Shown: positions 12,240 through 20,137 of the stretch, one piece after another | How the letters are laid out: the number at the start of each line of letters is the position of its first letter | Numbering within the stretch: position 1 is the stretch's first letter | Source: Ophthalmolycus amberensis | Lineage: Eukaryota; Chordata; Actinopteri; Perciformes; Zoarcidae | DNA length: 64,000 nucleotides | NCBI GenBank assembly: GCA_024529925.1 | Contig: JAFEUB010000065.1 | Location: forward strand, 1,426,001-1,490,000 | Direction of reading: 5' to 3' | Made by a program: the position numbers and the translations under genes | The notes under the pieces: model-generated | What the model was told of the DNA's origin: nothing | Databases searched by the model: none | What the model saw: only the letters and a program-made list of their open reading frames with translations

Positions 12240-12380
12240 TGAAATTTGGAAAAGTCTGGAATTTGAAATTTCAAAACAAAAGAAATTTGAAATTTGAAAT
12301 TTGAAAAAAAAAAAAAAAACACAATTTGAAATTTGAAAATTTTGAAACTTCAAAAAAAAAAAAAAAAATCATTTGAATTG
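12240..12380 (+). repeat. Low-complexity 'gaaattt' and poly-A stretch before gag
   Basis: Tandem 'tttgaaat' words are followed by A-runs of about 15-18 bases, ending 40 nt before the gag ATG. Self-complementary 'aaatttgaaatttc' words could fold. Slippage makes lengths here uncertain in any assembly. Confidence 0.8.
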
Positions 12381-12423
12381 AATTGAAGACATATTAAAAA
12401 AAAAAAGAGAAACACAAGAAGAT

Positions 12424-14850
12424 ATGGCTGAAACTGTGGCTCCATCTGGAAGCTATTCAGGAGAACTACGTGCAAAATTGAAGAAGGCACTCACAGACAC
12501 AGCAGGAAAGACTGTATGGAAAAGAGACAACATCCATTGGGATAACTGCATGAAACGATGGCAAGAGCAGGGATGGTGGAAGGCGGCCAGTCCACTACCT
12601 CCATCAGTCAACAACCTCCGGCTTTTCACCAACGATTTGACAAAACGAGTGGCTCAAGCACAGACTGCAGAGACAAATCAAACGACAAATCAAACCAAGC
12701 GATGGGGTTTCGCTAACCCACTGAAGCAAGCCCGCAAAGACAGAGAAGAGGAACAGCGAGTGGCAATGATGGCACTAGGAATGGCCATCACAGATCGGAT
12801 GAAGGTGGACATGCCAACCGGAAAAGAAAAAACCAGCCCCCATCTGTCACTCGACATCACCTCACTCAACATCAACCCCCTTGACATCACCCCTACCACA
12901 CAAGCCCAGGTAGGTCCAGAAAAGACTGCACAAGAACCGGGCCAGGCATCTCTGGCCTCGGCCCCTCCCCCGCCCTCAACTGGCCTGTATCCAGCACTAC
13001 CTTCAGTTCCTCCCCCATATTCCCCAAATAATCCATTTATACAAGCACCGATGAGACAAGTAAAGGGAGGACTGCTCACAGGAGCATTCCAGATGTCCCT
13101 GGATGAAGGGTGCACCATCGACACGCGCTCCACCTCAACAGAGCGAGCGATGAGAGGCATGATGGACAGGGTGAAGACATTGGAAAGAGCTATGACAAGA
13201 GTCCCCATAGACGAAGAAGATCCTGAGACAGCAGAGACAGGCCAGCAGGCCAACGACGATGAAGCAGAGGCCCAGCAGCGGAGACACTTCGATCAGGAGT
13301 GTATTCAGCGACTTCGCGACGAAATCGCTGTCACACCCCCTCCCCCCAGGCACTCAGAAGAGACCCATGTGACAAACACCCTGTACTATGATCCTGAATC
13401 TGAAAGACAGCCATCACCAAGGCACTCAAGCGGACCAAGTACATTGGAGAAGCTCTCTGTCCTGCGAGCAGGGGCTGAAGAGCTACAACAGACTCTGGCC
13501 TCAGTCATAGCCCACGGCAGAGACACCAGCCAATGTGACAGACCGGTGGAAGTGCCAATGTATACGGTGTCAGGCACTCTACACGGAAAAGTCTCCCCCT
13601 TCACAACAGGCACTGGAGGTCCTCTCCCCCGACATGCCATGCAGCTTCGGTCTCAGGGCCAGCACCAACGAGAACAAACAGAGGAGAGTTCTTTTGGTCT
13701 ATATCCCCTGAGAGCAGCCCCCACTCAAGCGCAACCACAGCGTGTTCAATTTGTGCCTTTTGGGTTTGCAGACATGACCAGCATGATACAACAGCTTCCA
13801 TCCCTCCATGCAGGAGCCGATCCGTGGATTGAGCTCACGGAAGCTTTGACTGCTGGCAACCCGCTGGCAGTGGGCGACCTGAGAGCACTTCTCTCCCGCT
13901 GTCTGGACTCATCCCAGTGTACTGCCCTCCTATTCTTGGCAGGCGCTGGTGCGGCACTAGATGCCGCCCCCTTTGATCGCTATCGTACAGCGTTGTGGCG
14001 GGAGCTCAGAACTAAGTTCCCCACTCCAGTGAACCAAGGTGCAGTGGCAGCATTCATCTGGGCCCCAGGAGAGTCCCCACCCCTGTATCTGGCCAGAGCA
14101 GAACGGGTGTGGCGCCAGGCCTTCAGAGAGCCACATGATGGAAGCGTTACCACAGTGTCACTATGGCGTACAATGGTAAAAACAGGCCTCCCTGAAGGTC
14201 CTCGCCAGTCCATGGACGCAGTGGTTGGCCTGGAAGAAATGCCACAAGACATGTGGAACGGCCAGCTCCGACATTACCTCACTAAGCACATTCAAACTGA
14301 GGCTGGTAACGACACAGAAATTAAGACCTTGCAGAAGGCCCTACTCAAGAAACAACTCAAAGAACACGACGCGGCTGAGGCCGCCACGAAATCTAAGGCT
14401 AAACAGCAACAACAGCTGGTAGTCCAACCTGCACAGGCTCCACCTCCAACGGCACCTACTCCATCTGTCCCACTGGAGGTCATGATGGCTATGATGTCAG
14501 CAGGCGGTGACCAGTCACGCCCATGGGTCCCACAGGGCCAATGGGGTGGAAGAGGAGGAGCCAGAGGAAGAGGAGCACCTGGAGACAGAGGAGCGTCCTA
14601 TTTCTGCTACAACTGTGGGAGACCGGGACACTTTGCAAGAGACTGCAGAGCAGCACCGCAGCAAACACAGAGAGGAAGAGGACACTACTCTAGGGGAGGA
14701 GGCGGACGGGGCTATGACAGACAAGGACCACAGCAAGGGGCCCATCAGGCTCCTTGGAACGAGCCACATGATCCTCAAGGCGGGGCTCATGCCACACAGG
14801 CAAGTAGCCAACAACAATGGCCTGGAGGTTACAACATTCCTCCCTATTGA
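12424..14850 (+). CDS. gag: ERV1 Gag polyprotein (808 aa)
   Basis: Gag assembles the particle and packages the RNA. The frame starts at the first ATG after the leader and runs 808 codons to a TGA at 14848. Visible parts: a basic/Trp-containing N-terminus without a Gly-2 myristoylation signal; a Pro-rich region with a PPPY late-domain motif at residues 196-199 for NEDD4-type ligases; an acidic, Gln-rich middle; a capsid-like segment from about residue 440, with an E-S-P-P-L-Y-L-A-R major-homology-like patch near 550-558; a Lys-rich helix; one CCHC knuckle (CYNCGRPGHFARDC, 728-741); and an Arg-Gly-rich tail ending PPY at the stop. One long frame with no internal stop suggests a young copy. At 808 residues it is longer than most gammaretroviral Gags. 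The N-terminal codons resemble the leader repeat upstream. Confidence 0.92.
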   Translation: MAETVAPSGSYSGELRAKLKKALTDTAGKTVWKRDNIHWDNCMKRWQEQGWWKAASPLPPSVNNLRLFTNDLTKRVAQAQTAETNQTTNQTKRWGFANPLKQARKDREEEQRVAMMALGMAITDRMKVDMPTGKEKTSPHLSLDITSLNINPLDITPTTQAQVGPEKTAQEPGQASLASAPPPPSTGLYPALPSVPPPYSPNNPFIQAPMRQVKGGLLTGAFQMSLDEGCTIDTRSTSTERAMRGMMDRVKTLERAMTRVPIDEEDPETAETGQQANDDEAEAQQRRHFDQECIQRLRDEIAVTPPPPRHSEETHVTNTLYYDPESERQPSPRHSSGPSTLEKLSVLRAGAEELQQTLASVIAHGRDTSQCDRPVEVPMYTVSGTLHGKVSPFTTGTGGPLPRHAMQLRSQGQHQREQTEESSFGLYPLRAAPTQAQPQRVQFVPFGFADMTSMIQQLPSLHAGADPWIELTEALTAGNPLAVGDLRALLSRCLDSSQCTALLFLAGAGAALDAAPFDRYRTALWRELRTKFPTPVNQGAVAAFIWAPGESPPLYLARAERVWRQAFREPHDGSVTTVSLWRTMVKTGLPEGPRQSMDAVVGLEEMPQDMWNGQLRHYLTKHIQTEAGNDTEIKTLQKALLKKQLKEHDAAEAATKSKAKQQQQLVVQPAQAPPPTAPTPSVPLEVMMAMMSAGGDQSRPWVPQGQWGGRGGARGRGAPGDRGASYFCYNCGRPGHFARDCRAAPQQTQRGRGHYSRGGGGRGYDRQGPQQGAHQAPWNEPHDPQGGAHATQASSQQQWPGGYNIPPY
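14848..14850 (+). promoter_or_regulatory. In-frame TGA between gag and pol (probable readthrough stop)
   Basis: Gag and pol share one reading frame, interrupted only by this TGA; the pol frame is open from the next codon to 18996. Gammaretroviruses make Gag-Pol by suppressing a single stop in this position, usually UAG, with a downstream pseudoknot. Here the stop is UGA followed by CAC. The alternative, a UGA mutation in a fused frame, is less likely because pro has no start codon of its own. Confidence 0.75.
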
Positions 14851-17800
14851 CACGCCCCTCAATCACTGGCGTCACACACTCTACATTTCGGCCTCACCAG
14901 CGAACCCTTAATCAAGTGCTCAGTAGATGGACAGGATCACATCTTCCTCGTCGATACTGGAGCCACCTACTCGAGTGTGATGACCACGCAGCCGTTGTCG
15001 GACCGGTTTGTGTCAGTGGTGGGAGTCTCTGGCACTCCAGTTCGACAATTTTACACCACCCCTCTCCCCATCACATTTCACGATGCAACCCTCACGCACA
15101 GCTTTCTCTCTGCTCCAAACTGCCCAGTCAACCTGCTAGGACGTGACCTGATGACTCGCCTCAATCTGAGCATCTGGATGAACCAAGATGGTGTCCATGT
15201 CTCGTCCAACCCACCAACTAGTACGTTGTCCATGCCAGTACGCATTCTCTCCCTTGCTCCCGTTACAGAGACGGTGTCCCCCACCGACGAAGAAGTCTAC
15301 TGGCTACGCTGTCTTCAAAATGGCCCCCAGACCCCTGCCATCCAATATTGGTTCAACATTCTCAAACCAAAAATCACTCAGCTGTTCCCGTACAAAACTC
15401 CACTGGACCACGTCCATTGCACTCTAAATGTCACACCAGATCCCGACGACCCCTACACAGAAGACTGGGATGAAAACATGTCTCACCTTAGACCCACCAT
15501 TCAGTGTCTACACATCTATTGTGGCAAGGAAGGAGTAGCATCAAGAGTCGTTCTATCTCCCTTCCTTCGCTCATGGTACCAGCTAGATGCGGACTCATCA
15601 CCCCATGTCACTTTGGCTGTTGGTTTTGGCCATGAAGCCAGAGGTCTGGGACCTATGATCAAGAGAGCACTAACTCTCACTTGGGAACCAACCACTACTG
15701 AAGGTCTGCTCAAAGCAAAGGAGGAGACCATGTGGAGATGGACAGCCCCTGACACTGTTGAACACACATTACCGGAACACCTCCCTTTGCCTCGGCACCA
15801 TGGCAAATCGTGTTCAGATCATCCAGCTACAACTGCCTGTTTGGCTCAGGTCCCGGCTAAGTTATGGACCTCAGGGGCCTATGACGTTGGCCGCCTGACT
15901 ACGGAACCCATCAAAGTCACATTCACAGACCCACATCAGCTTCCAGTGTACAGACCCCAATATCGCCTGAAACAAGAACAACTGGAAGGCATTTGGCCAA
16001 CTATTGAAGGCCTGCTCCAAGCTGGAGTCATCTACCCCACCTCATCAGAGTTCAACACTCCCATACTTCCGGTTCCAAAGGCAGGAGGAAAAGGATGGAG
16101 GATGGTCCAGGATTTCCGCCCCGTGAACGACATCACAGTTCCAACAGGTCATCCGGTTCCAGATCCTCATCTCTCTCTCAGCAATTTGAGCCCTGCACAC
16201 ACCCACTTCACAGTAGTAGATCTGGCCAACGCCTTCTTCAGTGTCCCACTGCACAAAGACTCTCAGCCCATCTTCGCCTTCACCTTTAATGATCAGCAGT
16301 ATACGTATGCCTCCCTACCCCAGGGCTACAGGTGCTCCCCAGGCCTATTCAACCACCACTTACGCCTTCATCTTGCTGACCTCTCACTCCCAGAAGGCGT
16401 CGTTCTGATTCAATATGTTGATGATCTGCTTCTGGCAGCAACGTCAGCAGCTCTCTGCCTTGATTCCTCTGTCCGACTTCTCACTCTATTAGCCGAAAAG
16501 GGCTACAAAGTCAAGCGTTCAAAGGTACAGTTCGCCAGACGCCAAGTGTTGTTTTTGGGTCGCAATGTTTCATCAGACGGGCAAGGCCTGTCACACACGC
16601 ACAGGGCCACCATCTTGCAACATCCCCGACCACTCACTGTGGCCGCTCTCCTCTCATTTCTGGGCCTGACAGGCTACTCACGAGCCCATATCCCAGACTA
16701 CACCAACCACACCACCATTCTCAGAGAGATGTTGAAGGAAGTCGGCCCCAGAAATCTTACTGCCAACCTCACATGGACAGCAGAGGGTGAAACAGCCTTC
16801 ACCCGCTTGAAGCAAGCACTTGCGAATGCAGCCGCACTCATGTCCCCAGACTACTCCCTACCGTTCCACCTTGATGTTTCTGAAAGACACAGCCTACTCA
16901 ATGCTGTACTCTTCCAGAAAAAGGGGGGTGAAAGAGACGTACTGATGTATCATTCATCAAAACTTGACGCTGTGGAAAACGGTCAATCCACGTGCGCAAG
17001 GTATGTTGCAGCAGTGGCAAAAGCAATTGAAAAAACTTCTCATATCGTCATGGGCCATCCACTGGAAGTACACACGCACCATGGCGTGGCGGCATTCCTG
17101 ATGAGTAAAGAATTCACGTTCAGTGCCGCAAGGAAAACAAAGATTCAACACACATGCACCATGCCACACATCACCTATGTGCCAGCCACAAGAAATATGA
17201 CAGCTAACTTCACGGATGGACAACCACATGTGTGCGAGGAAGTTGCAGTACAAGAAAACAAATTGAGATCGGATCTCCAGAACACTCCCCACCTCACAGC
17301 TGAAGCCTGGCTCTACACGGATGGTTGCTGCTACAAAGGAGAAGAAGGGAACATTGCATCCTATGCAGTGGTGGAACAGAAGGGTGATGGCTATCACCAA
17401 ACAGTGGAGTCAGGGATACTGCCACAACCCGCTTCAGCACAACTAGCAGAAGTGGAAGCACTGATTCAGGCTCTGAAGTGGAGCACGGACAAAATTGTAA
17501 ATATCTTCACAGATTCGGCTTACGCCCATGGAGCGGCCCACATCGATGGCCCTGTATGGCAAAGACGCAACTTCACCACTTCAAATGACCACCCCATAAA
17601 ACACGAAGCAGCTATGAGAAGACTGGTAGAAGCAATCCAACTACCAAAGGGGGTGGCCATCATGAAATGCAAAGGACATGACACAATCAGATCACGAATC
17701 AGCGCCGGTAATGACGCGGCAGACAAAGCAGCAAAGAAAACTGGAGGCTACACACCTCGCCAAATGGTTATGAAGCCAACATCCGGCCCACCTGAGCTCA

Positions 17801-18996
17801 CCATCGAACACATCAAAGATCATCAAAAGAAAGCAGGACCTTATGAATGGTCCGAATGGACACGAAAAGGAGCCACAAAAGACAAAGAAGGTCTGTGGAG
17901 AGCCCACGACGGTAGAGTGGTTGCCTCAGCAGAACTGTGTGCAGCACTCCTACCAGGGGCCCACGGACCTACGCACGAGGGAAAGAAACGGACATTGGAC
18001 AATTTAAAACAACTATGGTGGCATCCGCACATGGAAGCGATATCTTTCCTCTTCTGCGATGAATGTCAAATTTGTGGCAATCACAATTCAAGAAAACCAT
18101 TCAAGACACCGATGGGATCTTATCCCGTGCCCTCAGCCTGTTTCCAAGACATTAGCATAGATTATACAGATATGGGACCAGAGAACAGAGTGCAGGGAAA
18201 GAGGTACATCTTGGTAATGGTAGACAGATTTTCAAGATGGGTGGAAGCAATTCCCACCAAGAGAGAAGACGCGCAGACAGTTGTAAAATGGCTGCAGACA
18301 GAACTGATTCCCCGTTACGGAGTACCGAGATGCATCCGCTCCGATAACGGATCACATTTTAGCAACACCATGCTCGCACAGGTAGAGCAATTTCTGGGAA
18401 TCACACACAAATTCGGGTCAGTCTATCACCCGCAATCTCAGGGCCTGGTGGAACGAGCGAATCAGACCCTTAAGGCCAAAATTGCCAAAGTTTGCGCGGG
18501 CACCAAATTGACATGGGTTGAAGCCCTGCCTCTGGCCCTTATGGCCATGAGGTCCGGAAAAGGGGGAGAAACACATCTCTCCCCACACGAGATCATGACT
18601 GGCCGGTCGATGCCAGGTCCACCCAGAGATGGAGGTCATATGCCACCTTTGGATGTACAGCAGATTGAAATGTCTGACTATATGAGTGCCCTAACTTCTC
18701 TTACTGAAGCTCTCTCCAAACAGATCGAGAGGACTCGAGCAGTACCTGAAGCAGCGGCAGCTGGAAAGCAGATACAAGTAGGTGATTGGGTCAGGGTCAA
18801 GGTTCACAAGCGCAAGTGGACTGACCCCAGGTGGACTGGACCGTACGAGGTGAAGGAGGTTACTTCACACTCGGTCCAGGTCAAGGGCAAATCAGGCGCC
18901 CCTTGGCACCACCTGACACACTGTGTCCCAGCACCGGTACCAACCAGAACACTGAGAGAAATTCGCACTGATTTGGAAAATGCACCGAGAGTCTAG
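14851..18996 (+). CDS. pol: ERV1 Pol: protease, 2H-like spacer, RT, RNase H, integrase
   Basis: The frame is read as a Gag-Pol extension. The first in-frame ATG (14977) lies inside the protease, after the active-site DTGATYSS (14953-14976), so it cannot be the real start. Protease ends near LLGRD (15133-15147). A ~200-residue spacer follows. RT begins near 15900, with LPQGYRCSP at about 16312 and YVDD at 16414-16425. RNase H has YTDG (Asp at 17320), Glu at 17449 or 17455, and TDSAYA (Asp at 17512). Integrase has an H-H-C-C zinc site from 17974, catalytic Asp 18160, Asp 18343 and Glu 18451 (D-x35-E), and a WTGPYEV GPY/F module near the end. All catalytic residues are present and no stop interrupts the frame. 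This is the machinery for copying and inserting the element. Confidence 0.93.
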   Translation, partial: HAPQSLASHTLHFGLTSEPLIKCSVDGQDHIFLVDTGATYSSVMTTQPLSDRFVSVVGVSGTPVRQFYTTPLPITFHDATLTHSFLSAPNCPVNLLGRDLMTRLNLSIWMNQDGVHVSSNPPTSTLSMPVRILSLAPVTETVSPTDEEVYWLRCLQNGPQTPAIQYWFNILKPKITQLFPYKTPLDHVHCTLNVTPDPDDPYTEDWDENMSHLRPTIQCLHIYCGKEGVASRVVLSPFLRSWYQLDADSSPHVTLAVGFGHEARGLGPMIKRALTLTWEPTTTEGLLKAKEETMWRWTAPDTVEHTLPEHLPLPRHHGKSCSDHPATTACLAQVPAKLWTSGAYDVGRLTTEPIKVTFTDPHQLPVYRPQYRLKQEQLEGIWPTIEGLLQAGVIYPTSSEFNTPILPVPKAGGKGWRMVQDFRPVNDITVPTGHPVPDPHLSLSNLSPAHTHFTVVDLANAFFSVPLHKDSQPIFAFTFNDQQYTYASLPQGYRCSPGLFNHHLRLHLADLSLPEGVVLIQYVDDLLLAATSAALCLDSSVRLLTLLAEKGYKVKRSKVQFARRQVLFLGRNVSSDGQGLSHTHRATILQHPRPLTVAALLSFLGLTGYSRAHIPDYTNHTTILREMLKEVGPRNLTANLTWTAEGETAFTRLKQALANAAALMSPDYSLPFHLDVSERHSLLNAVLFQKKGGERDVLMYHSSKLDAVENGQSTCARYVAAVAKAIEKTSHIVMGHPLEVHTHHGVAAFLMSKEFTFSAARKTKIQHTCTMPHITYVPATRNMTANFTDGQPHVCEEVAVQENKLRSDLQNTPHLTAEAWLYTDGCCYKGEEGNIASYAVVEQKGDGYHQTVESGILPQPASAQLAEVEALIQALKWSTDKIVNIFTDSAYAHGAAHIDGPVWQRRNFTTSNDHPIKHEAAMRRLVEAIQLPKGVAIMKCKGHDTIRSRISAGNDAADKAAKKTGGYTPRQMVMKPTSGPPELTIEHIKDHQKKAGPYEWSEWTRKGATKDKEGLWRAHDGRVVASAELCAALLPGAHGPTHEGKKRTLDNLKQLWWHPHMEAISFLFCDECQICGNHNSRKPFKTPMGSYPVPSACFQDISIDYTDMGPENRVQGKRYILVMVDRFSRWVEAIPTKREDAQTVVKWLQTELIPRYGVPRCIRSDNGSHFSNTMLAQVEQFLGITHKFGSVYHPQSQGLVERANQTLKAKIAKVCAGTKLTWVEALPLALMAMRSGKGGETHLSPHEIMTGRSMPGPPRDGGHMPPLDVQQIEMSDYMSALTSLTEALSKQIERTRAVPEAAAAGKQIQVGDWVRVKVHKRKWTDPRWTGPYEVKEVTSHSVQVKGKSGAPWHHLTHCVPAPVPTRTLREIRTDLENAPRV
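15340..15720 (+). other. Candidate 2H-phosphoesterase-like domain inside Pol
   Basis: Between protease and RT lies an extra ~200-residue segment with VHCTLNV (His at 15415) and PHVTLAVG (His at 15604). These are two H-x-T-L motifs flanked by hydrophobic residues and 63 residues apart. Paired H-x-[ST]-hydrophobic motifs define the 2H phosphoesterases (LigT, AKAP7, and viral 2',5'-oligoadenylate-cleaving enzymes). The second motif leads into a Gly-rich turn and the GHEARGLGPMIKRAL helix. The fold assignment is inference from motifs alone. Confidence 0.4.
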
Positions 18997-19462
18997 ACGC
19001 TCTCTAGGGGCCCCTCATGCAGACCCCGCCGATGTGAAGAAAACTATGATGGGGTTGGGGGTGGGTATGGGCATACTTGCTGCCCTCATGTTGTGGGGAC
19101 TACAAACCATGTATCAGACACACCAGCACCCAACATCTAATTCTACTGCCCCTTTTTCAAATCAGACTCACAACCGAACAAGACGCAGCACCCCAACATT
19201 GGTCCATAAGACAGCATGTAGATCCAAACTCGTTCTGGCCATAGCAGTTTACCTCGCGGTTTTCATAGCTATTCTCATCACCTGTGGCTGTTGCTGCATC
19301 CCCTGCCTCCGAACTTTGATAGGCCGTCTTATTACATATGTTGCTTATCCACTGTTGGGTGGAGACCAGCTGGCCTCTGACTCAGAGGAGTCATGGGATC
19401 AAGAAGTACCAGAGTTGCGTTCCTTGACAACCTCCCAGTTAGACGATGACACACAAGTTTAA
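18980..19462 (+). CDS. Short membrane ORF in the env position (internally deleted Env?)
   Basis: 160 codons, starting 17 nt before the pol stop, as env genes often overlap pol. Residues 1-23 are basic and Ser-rich. Residues 24-45 are hydrophobic (first membrane segment or uncleaved signal). A short loop has three N-glycosylation sequons (54, 61, 65) and a furin-like RTRR at 66-69. Residues 84-103 form a second membrane segment, followed by a Cys-rich CGCCCIPC patch and a tail ending in acidic residues. The Cys patch after the anchor and the acidic tail resemble retroviral transmembrane subunits. No surface subunit, fusion peptide or heptad repeats are present. Most likely it is the leader and tail of Env joined by a large in-frame deletion that kept the frame open; an accessory membrane protein is the alternative. 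Confidence 0.6.
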   Translation: MHRESRRSLGAPHADPADVKKTMMGLGVGMGILAALMLWGLQTMYQTHQHPTSNSTAPFSNQTHNRTRRSTPTLVHKTACRSKLVLAIAVYLAVFIAILITCGCCCIPCLRTLIGRLITYVAYPLLGGDQLASDSEESWDQEVPELRSLTTSQLDDDTQV

Positions 19463-19484
19463 GAAGTTCACACCTAGCAGGTGT

Positions 19485-19495
19485 GAAAAGGGGGA
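19485..19495 (+). promoter_or_regulatory. ERV1 polypurine tract
   Basis: GAAAAGGGGGA lies two bases before the 3' LTR and is the expected primer for plus-strand DNA synthesis. Its position independently supports the LTR start at 19498. Confidence 0.85.
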
Positions 19496-19497
19496 TT

Positions 19498-20133
19498 TGT
19501 TAATAAAATATATTCTTTCACTGTTAAATAATATGCTATACTTGTAAAGCTTATACTGCGGAGTTGTGAGGTCACTGTAAGTAGGTCAAAAACACCGAAT
19601 GGGGCATTCCGTCACCCGTTCGCACGATAGAAACAGACACAGTGGCCTTGAGAGTAACGCTTGCTTAAACACCAGACTAGGGAGGAAACTGCCATCTTAG
19701 AGTTAGGAAAAGAGCTCTTATCTATTCACACAGAGACTTCTTCGAAATAGCTTAGAACTGCACTATTTTGACACCGTAAAGTGTTAACAACATTTCACAC
19801 ACTACTGACGTTCCAGAGAAGGCGGGATCCGGATATGAGCCAGTGTGAGTGATGATGCTCAGCGCTCCAGCTGGCTGTCTGCCAGCTAAAAACAGACCCG
19901 CCTCCATCTTTGCTTTGACCAATAGGCTTCCTTCCGAAGAACCTATGAACCTATCATATGCTCGCGCACTTTTGTATAAGCGCTTTCCTTAGGTTTCACT
20001 TTTACACACCTTGTTAGAGTCCGGACTCGTTCAACAGCTGGACATAATACTTCTGTCACAAATAAATGTTTAATTGCTTGAATTGAGCTAAACGCCTCGA
20101 TCTCAGTCTGTTACTCGATTTCCATTCTCAATA
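19498..20133 (+). repeat. ERV1 3' LTR (636 bp)
   Basis: It matches the 5' LTR over its whole length by eye, including CCAAT, TATAAG and AATAAA. It is followed by the AATT duplication at 20134-20137 and then host DNA. Confidence 0.93.
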
Positions 20134-20137
20134 AATT

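Larger units (their letters stand above)
9820..20133 (+). mobile_element. ERV1: full-length endogenous retrovirus lacking most of env
   Basis: This is a 10,314-bp provirus with LTRs at 9820-10455 and 19498-20133. They are equal in length and identical as far as I can read. A 4-bp AATT duplication flanks it (9816-9819 and 20134-20137). Order: LTR, primer site, ~2-kb repetitive leader, gag, in-frame TGA, pro-RT-RH-IN, short membrane ORF, polypurine tract, LTR. The YVDD-type RT, GPY/F-type integrase end, same-frame gag/pol separated by one stop, and 4-bp duplication fit the gamma/epsilon-like (class I) fish retroviruses. Identical LTRs indicate recent insertion, and gag and pol have no other stops. 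Env is reduced to a remnant, so it could spread within cells or depend on a helper envelope. Confidence 0.93.

Noticed and set aside
11905..12297. 130-codon plus-strand ORF in the ERV1 leader
   Set aside because: It reads through the ~87-nt leader repeats (a multiple of three), so the frame stays open because of repetition. No domain is recognisable, and gag starts independently downstream.
11816..12322. 168-codon minus-strand ORF opposite the leader
   Set aside because: Same repeat effect on the opposite strand, with poly-Phe from the A-runs.
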